The position numbers and the translations under genes were made by a program. From Thermoprotei archaeon (GTDB lineage Archaea; Thermoproteota; Thermoprotei; QMSL01; B3-G16): a DNA stretch of 7,229 nt. Within the stretch, counting starts at the first letter, position 1; each line of letters begins with the position of its first letter. The notes under the pieces are model-generated. The model saw only the letters and a program-made list of their open reading frames with translations, searched no databases and was not told the origin of the DNA. Location of the stretch: the NCBI GenBank assembly GCA_021158375.1, contig JAGGUS010000004.1, positions 1 to 7,229 of the forward strand, read 5' to 3'. This document shows, piece by piece, positions 4,789 to 7,229 of the stretch.

Positions 4789-6015
4789 ATGGAGAACATC
4801 TGCCTACTATGTAGAGGATCAAAGCTACTCTGTGGTAAGGCATATTGTCCCATATTAGTTAAGAGTATGATTAGTGCTAATATACGTATAATCCCTCGCG
4901 ATAAGGAAATTTTCGGCACTTCTCCACCGTCAATCTTTGTTGGGAGAATAGGTTATCCTAAAGTATATGTAGGTCCAGGGGCTCCACCATATATTGGAGA
5001 TACACAGATATATGATAGGCCTGAGTTATGGATTGGGAGACCATTAGAGGAGATACTTAACTATAGATTCTCTATGATATTGGGGAGAACTGCAGTAAAA
5101 ATAACCGATATCAATAACAGAATAGTGAATATACTACAAGAACTTGCGATGGCGGAGAGACCCGCAGATATAGAGATGATATTGAAGAGGAGTCCTATAC
5201 CTAGAGTGCGTTTTGATGAATATTCTCCACCGAGAGGCCCAGTAGCTCCGCTAGTCAAGGTGCTCCCTAGCGGGAACATAAAGGTCAATCATAAAATTGA
5301 GAGGGTTTATTATGATACAGATCTTAAAGCCAAAGAGGCAGTAGTAATACTATATAAAGAGGGAGTTAGTGTTTCTCAAATACAGAAGGTATTAAGCGTT
5401 GGCAGTATGGGCATAGGTAAGAAAAGGAGACTCGTTCCTACTAGATGGTCTATAACTGCTGTAGATAGTATTATCTCAGAGAGTTTACTCAAGGAGGTAA
5501 GGAGCTTCCCTATAATAGATGACTATAGGGTTTTCGTTAGGAAATACATGAAAAACCTGTTTATAGCGATATTAGCGCCAAGAGCTTGGAGTTATGAATG
5601 GATGGAAGGATGGTTTCCCAATACTACTTGGAATGCATATGGACAAAAGCCCTCTATTGAGGGTGATTATGAAGGTTTTAAAGGAAGAACTACATATCCA
5701 GACATAGGTGGATGTTATTACGCATCTAGGTTAGCAACTGCAGAATATCTTTATAAAATAAGAAGGCAAGCTATGGCTATACTGATAAGAGAGATATATC
5801 CTGGGTTCATTTTACCAATAGGGGTTTGGTTCGTTAGAGAGAACATACGAGCGATGTTTAGACAGAGGCCAAAGGTGTTCCACGATATACAAGGGGTAAT
5901 CAACTACTTAAGTAAGCTAACGCAGATTGATTTCAATGTCTGGCTAAATAAATCTGTGCTTCTGAGGAGGCTTATTAAGGAGGAATGTATAGTCAGGTGG
6001 CTTAATCGTGGTTAA
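4789..6015 (+). CDS. nre: Nre-family archaeal DNA repair protein
   Basis: The 408-residue protein matches the archaeal Nre (NreA/NreB) family, implicated in repair of DNA alkylation/crosslink damage and in NreA linked to PCNA. The N-terminal zinc finger is C5, C8, C15, C20 (CLLCRGSKLLCGKAYCP). Family hallmarks follow: PSIFVGRIGYPKVYVGP (about 46-62), RPELWIG (77-83), YDTDLKA, then RRLVPTRWSITAVDS (about 214-228), and YPDIGGCYYASRLATAEYL with RRQAMAILIREIYPG and GVWFVREN in the C-terminal domain. Length and motif order are those of an intact member. Many family members end in a PCNA-interacting box (Q-x-x-I/L-x-x-F-F); here the tail has only EECIVRWL (398-405), with Glu in place of Gln and one aromatic residue. 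The last codons overlap the following radical SAM gene by 8 nt, so the two are translated together. Confidence 0.93.
   Translation: MENICLLCRGSKLLCGKAYCPILVKSMISANIRIIPRDKEIFGTSPPSIFVGRIGYPKVYVGPGAPPYIGDTQIYDRPELWIGRPLEEILNYRFSMILGRTAVKITDINNRIVNILQELAMAERPADIEMILKRSPIPRVRFDEYSPPRGPVAPLVKVLPSGNIKVNHKIERVYYDTDLKAKEAVVILYKEGVSVSQIQKVLSVGSMGIGKKRRLVPTRWSITAVDSIISESLLKEVRSFPIIDDYRVFVRKYMKNLFIAILAPRAWSYEWMEGWFPNTTWNAYGQKPSIEGDYEGFKGRTTYPDIGGCYYASRLATAEYLYKIRRQAMAILIREIYPGFILPIGVWFVRENIRAMFRQRPKVFHDIQGVINYLSKLTQIDFNVWLNKSVLLRRLIKEECIVRWLNRG
5995..6000 (+). promoter_or_regulatory. ribosome binding site inside nre for the radical SAM gene
   Basis: AGGTGG lies within the end of the nre coding region and 7 nt before GTG 6008. 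This supports the overlapping GTG start. A weaker AAGGT at 6014-6018 could serve the in-frame ATG at 6026. Confidence 0.5.
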
Positions 6016-6844
6016 GGTCATATTTATGCGTGTTAATGAAGCACTCAGTAGGAGTGGTCTTCCAGATTTAGATTATGCTCTTAATCCTTATTTAGGCTGT
6101 GAACACTCATGCATTTATTGTTATGCTCGGGAATACACACCTGATGAAGAAGTTTCTAGGAACTGGGGGGCTATTATAAAAGTTAAGGAAAACATTGTTG
6201 AATTACTGAAAAAGGAAGTTAGAAGGAGGCGTAAAGGGATTGTAGGCCTTTCAACTATAACAGATCCTTACCAACCTATAGAGAAGGAGCTACGTATAAG
6301 CAGAAGGTGCCTAGAAGTGCTCTTAGAAAATGGCTTTCCAGTAAGTATACAGACTAAGTCCAATTTAGTAATAAGAGATTTAGATATATTAACTCGCTAT
6401 ACTAATCTTGTAGACGTAGGGCTTACTATAACGTCTACCAGTAAGGAAATCTCTGAGTTAATAGAACCACATGCTCCTCCTCCCGAAGAAAGAATAGCTG
6501 CCCTATATAGGTTATCTGAAGCAGGTATAAATACATGGCTCTTCTACGGACCTATAATCCCAAAGGTAAATGACAGTGATGATATCATAAGGGAACTTGT
6601 TAGAATAGCAAAGGATACTAACAGCGAGTTCTATTATGATAAGTTACGGATAAAACGTTTCATGTTTAGGTCGAGCAATAAAGTATTGAGAAACTCTATC
6701 CGAACTATAAGGGATTATGACTGGAATGCCCTATATAGTAAGATAGAGAATTTATGCGCTAAATATGATGTGCCGTGTAAACCTGCCTTTGATGTTAGCG
6801 AAACGAAATATCATACTCTTGACAAATATATACACCTGAACTAA
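6008..6844 (+). CDS. SplB-like radical SAM protein (spore photoproduct lyase family)
   Basis: The 278-residue protein is a radical SAM enzyme of the SplB-like group (COG1533). C31, C35 and C38 in NPYLGCEHSCIYCYAR form the CxxxCxxC site for the [4Fe-4S] cluster that cleaves S-adenosylmethionine. Further family motifs are STITDPYQPIEKE (about 82-94), QTKSNLVIRDLDIL (115-128), IEPHAPPPEERI (152-163) and YGPIIPKVND (180-189). The prototype repairs the thymine spore photoproduct, but archaeal members are uncharacterised, and the cysteine that donates hydrogen in true spore photoproduct lyase cannot be identified here. The start is GTG 6008, with AGGTGG 7 nt upstream; ATG 6026 would remove six residues. 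The 8-nt overlap with nre suggests a shared DNA-repair role. The stop codon overlaps that of the convergent dehydrogenase gene by 3 nt. Confidence 0.9.
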   Translation: MVKVIFMRVNEALSRSGLPDLDYALNPYLGCEHSCIYCYAREYTPDEEVSRNWGAIIKVKENIVELLKKEVRRRRKGIVGLSTITDPYQPIEKELRISRRCLEVLLENGFPVSIQTKSNLVIRDLDILTRYTNLVDVGLTITSTSKEISELIEPHAPPPEERIAALYRLSEAGINTWLFYGPIIPKVNDSDDIIRELVRIAKDTNSEFYYDKLRIKRFMFRSSNKVLRNSIRTIRDYDWNALYSKIENLCAKYDVPCKPAFDVSETKYHTLDKYIHLN

Positions 6845-7229
6845 TGCTGATACACGCTCTTATCTATGAAGTCTTCATCCCACTCTATCTCTAAGGATCT
6901 CTTCTCGACAGCTGATCTAAGCGCGCTCTCAATACATTTAAGTGCAATATATCCTACAACACCATTAGTTATGGGATTCTTCCTCCTTTTTATACAATCG
7001 ATGAAATGGTTCATCTCTATTAGTAGTGGTTCGTTTGTAGGTCCTGCTAGTAAGCTATGCTCCGTTATCTCCTTACTCTGATAGGCTGCAAGGATTCCTA
7101 TGAACCCCTCATCAGCACTATGTCTTACTAAGCCCCTTTCTATGTAGACTTTCTGAAGAATGGAATCAAGACTTATAAAGCGATTCTGCATTTGAATTAC
7201 TATGTTCCTTCTTTTCAATGTAGTTGAAA
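6841..7229 (-). CDS. Gfo/Idh/MocA-family oxidoreductase, C-terminal part (5' end outside window)
   Basis: The minus-strand frame is open from the window edge to TAG at 6843-6841; the TTG at 7218 is internal, since codons for S-T-T precede it without a stop. About 128 residues are visible. The segment NEPLLIEMNHFIDCIKRRKN followed by a helix YIALKCIESALRSAVEKRSL and the closing EIEW is the typical end of the C-terminal domain of Gfo/Idh/MocA dehydrogenases. In these enzymes PL-x-E-x-x-x-F-x-x-x-I, then P-x-x-x-x-x-x-G, then a helix ending in a short basic turn is standard. These NAD(P)-dependent enzymes oxidise sugars, inositols or related alcohols. The N-terminal Rossmann fold and the catalytic lysine lie outside the window, so neither substrate nor integrity can be judged. 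It is convergent with the radical SAM gene, the stop codons overlapping. Confidence 0.8.
   Translation of the reverse strand, partial: STTLKRRNIVIQMQNRFISLDSILQKVYIERGLVRHSADEGFIGILAAYQSKEITEHSLLAGPTNEPLLIEMNHFIDCIKRRKNPITNGVVGYIALKCIESALRSAVEKRSLEIEWDEDFIDKSVYQH

Noticed and set aside
5061..5288. Minus-strand frame of 75 codons with a hydrophobic end
   Set aside because: Shadow of the nre gene, where the sense frame carries strong conserved motifs.
6866..7081. Plus-strand frame of 71 codons, serine-rich and hydrophobic
   Set aside because: Antisense to the Gfo/Idh/MocA C-terminal domain, which is the coding strand by motif content.

Overview
The window looks like chromosomal DNA of a hyperthermophilic archaeon, most likely a member of the Thermoprotei (Crenarchaeota). 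The evidence is an intact archaeal form III RuBisCO, an Nre-family DNA repair protein (an archaeal family), TATA-type promoters, AGGTG-type ribosome binding sites, GTG starts, and heavy use of ATA, AGA and AGG codons. The genus cannot be fixed from the sequence alone.

Layout from left to right. (1) Positions 1-707 hold the 3' part of a TIM-barrel sugar isomerase of the xylose/L-rhamnose isomerase-like superfamily, cut by the window edge. (2) Positions 708-1008 are a spacer with the RuBisCO promoter, a perfect 11-bp inverted repeat just upstream of the TATA box, and a third copy of the same motif near the predicted transcription start. (3) Positions 1009-2340 encode the RuBisCO large subunit with all catalytic residues. 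(4) Positions 2341-2839 carry no intact gene but hold two recognisable gene corpses. One is the C-terminus of a cobalamin-independent methionine synthase (MetE) on the minus strand. The other is the C-terminal part of a second, diverged RuBisCO on the plus strand, spread over three frames. (5) Positions 2840-4192 hold a small unknown protein and a succinylglutamate desuccinylase/aspartoacylase-like zinc hydrolase on the same strand. (6) Positions 4207-4620 hold a small unknown minus-strand protein, divergent from the next unit. (7) Positions 4789-6844 are a two-gene unit with an 8-nt overlap: an Nre DNA repair protein and an SplB-like radical SAM protein. (8) Positions 6841-7229 hold the C-terminal part of a Gfo/Idh/MocA-family dehydrogenase on the minus strand, cut by the window edge.

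Functionally, RuBisCO probably serves the archaeal AMP/nucleoside salvage route, turning ribulose-1,5-bisphosphate and CO2 into two 3-phosphoglycerates. Its usual partners (AMP phosphorylase, ribose-1,5-bisphosphate isomerase) are not in the window. The Nre/radical SAM pair is probably a DNA repair unit. The two edge genes both belong to sugar-handling families. I see no CRISPR array, tRNA, rRNA or insertion sequence. The most unusual content is the dead RuBisCO C-terminus lying about 300 bp behind a living one, and the symmetric motif in front of the RuBisCO promoter.
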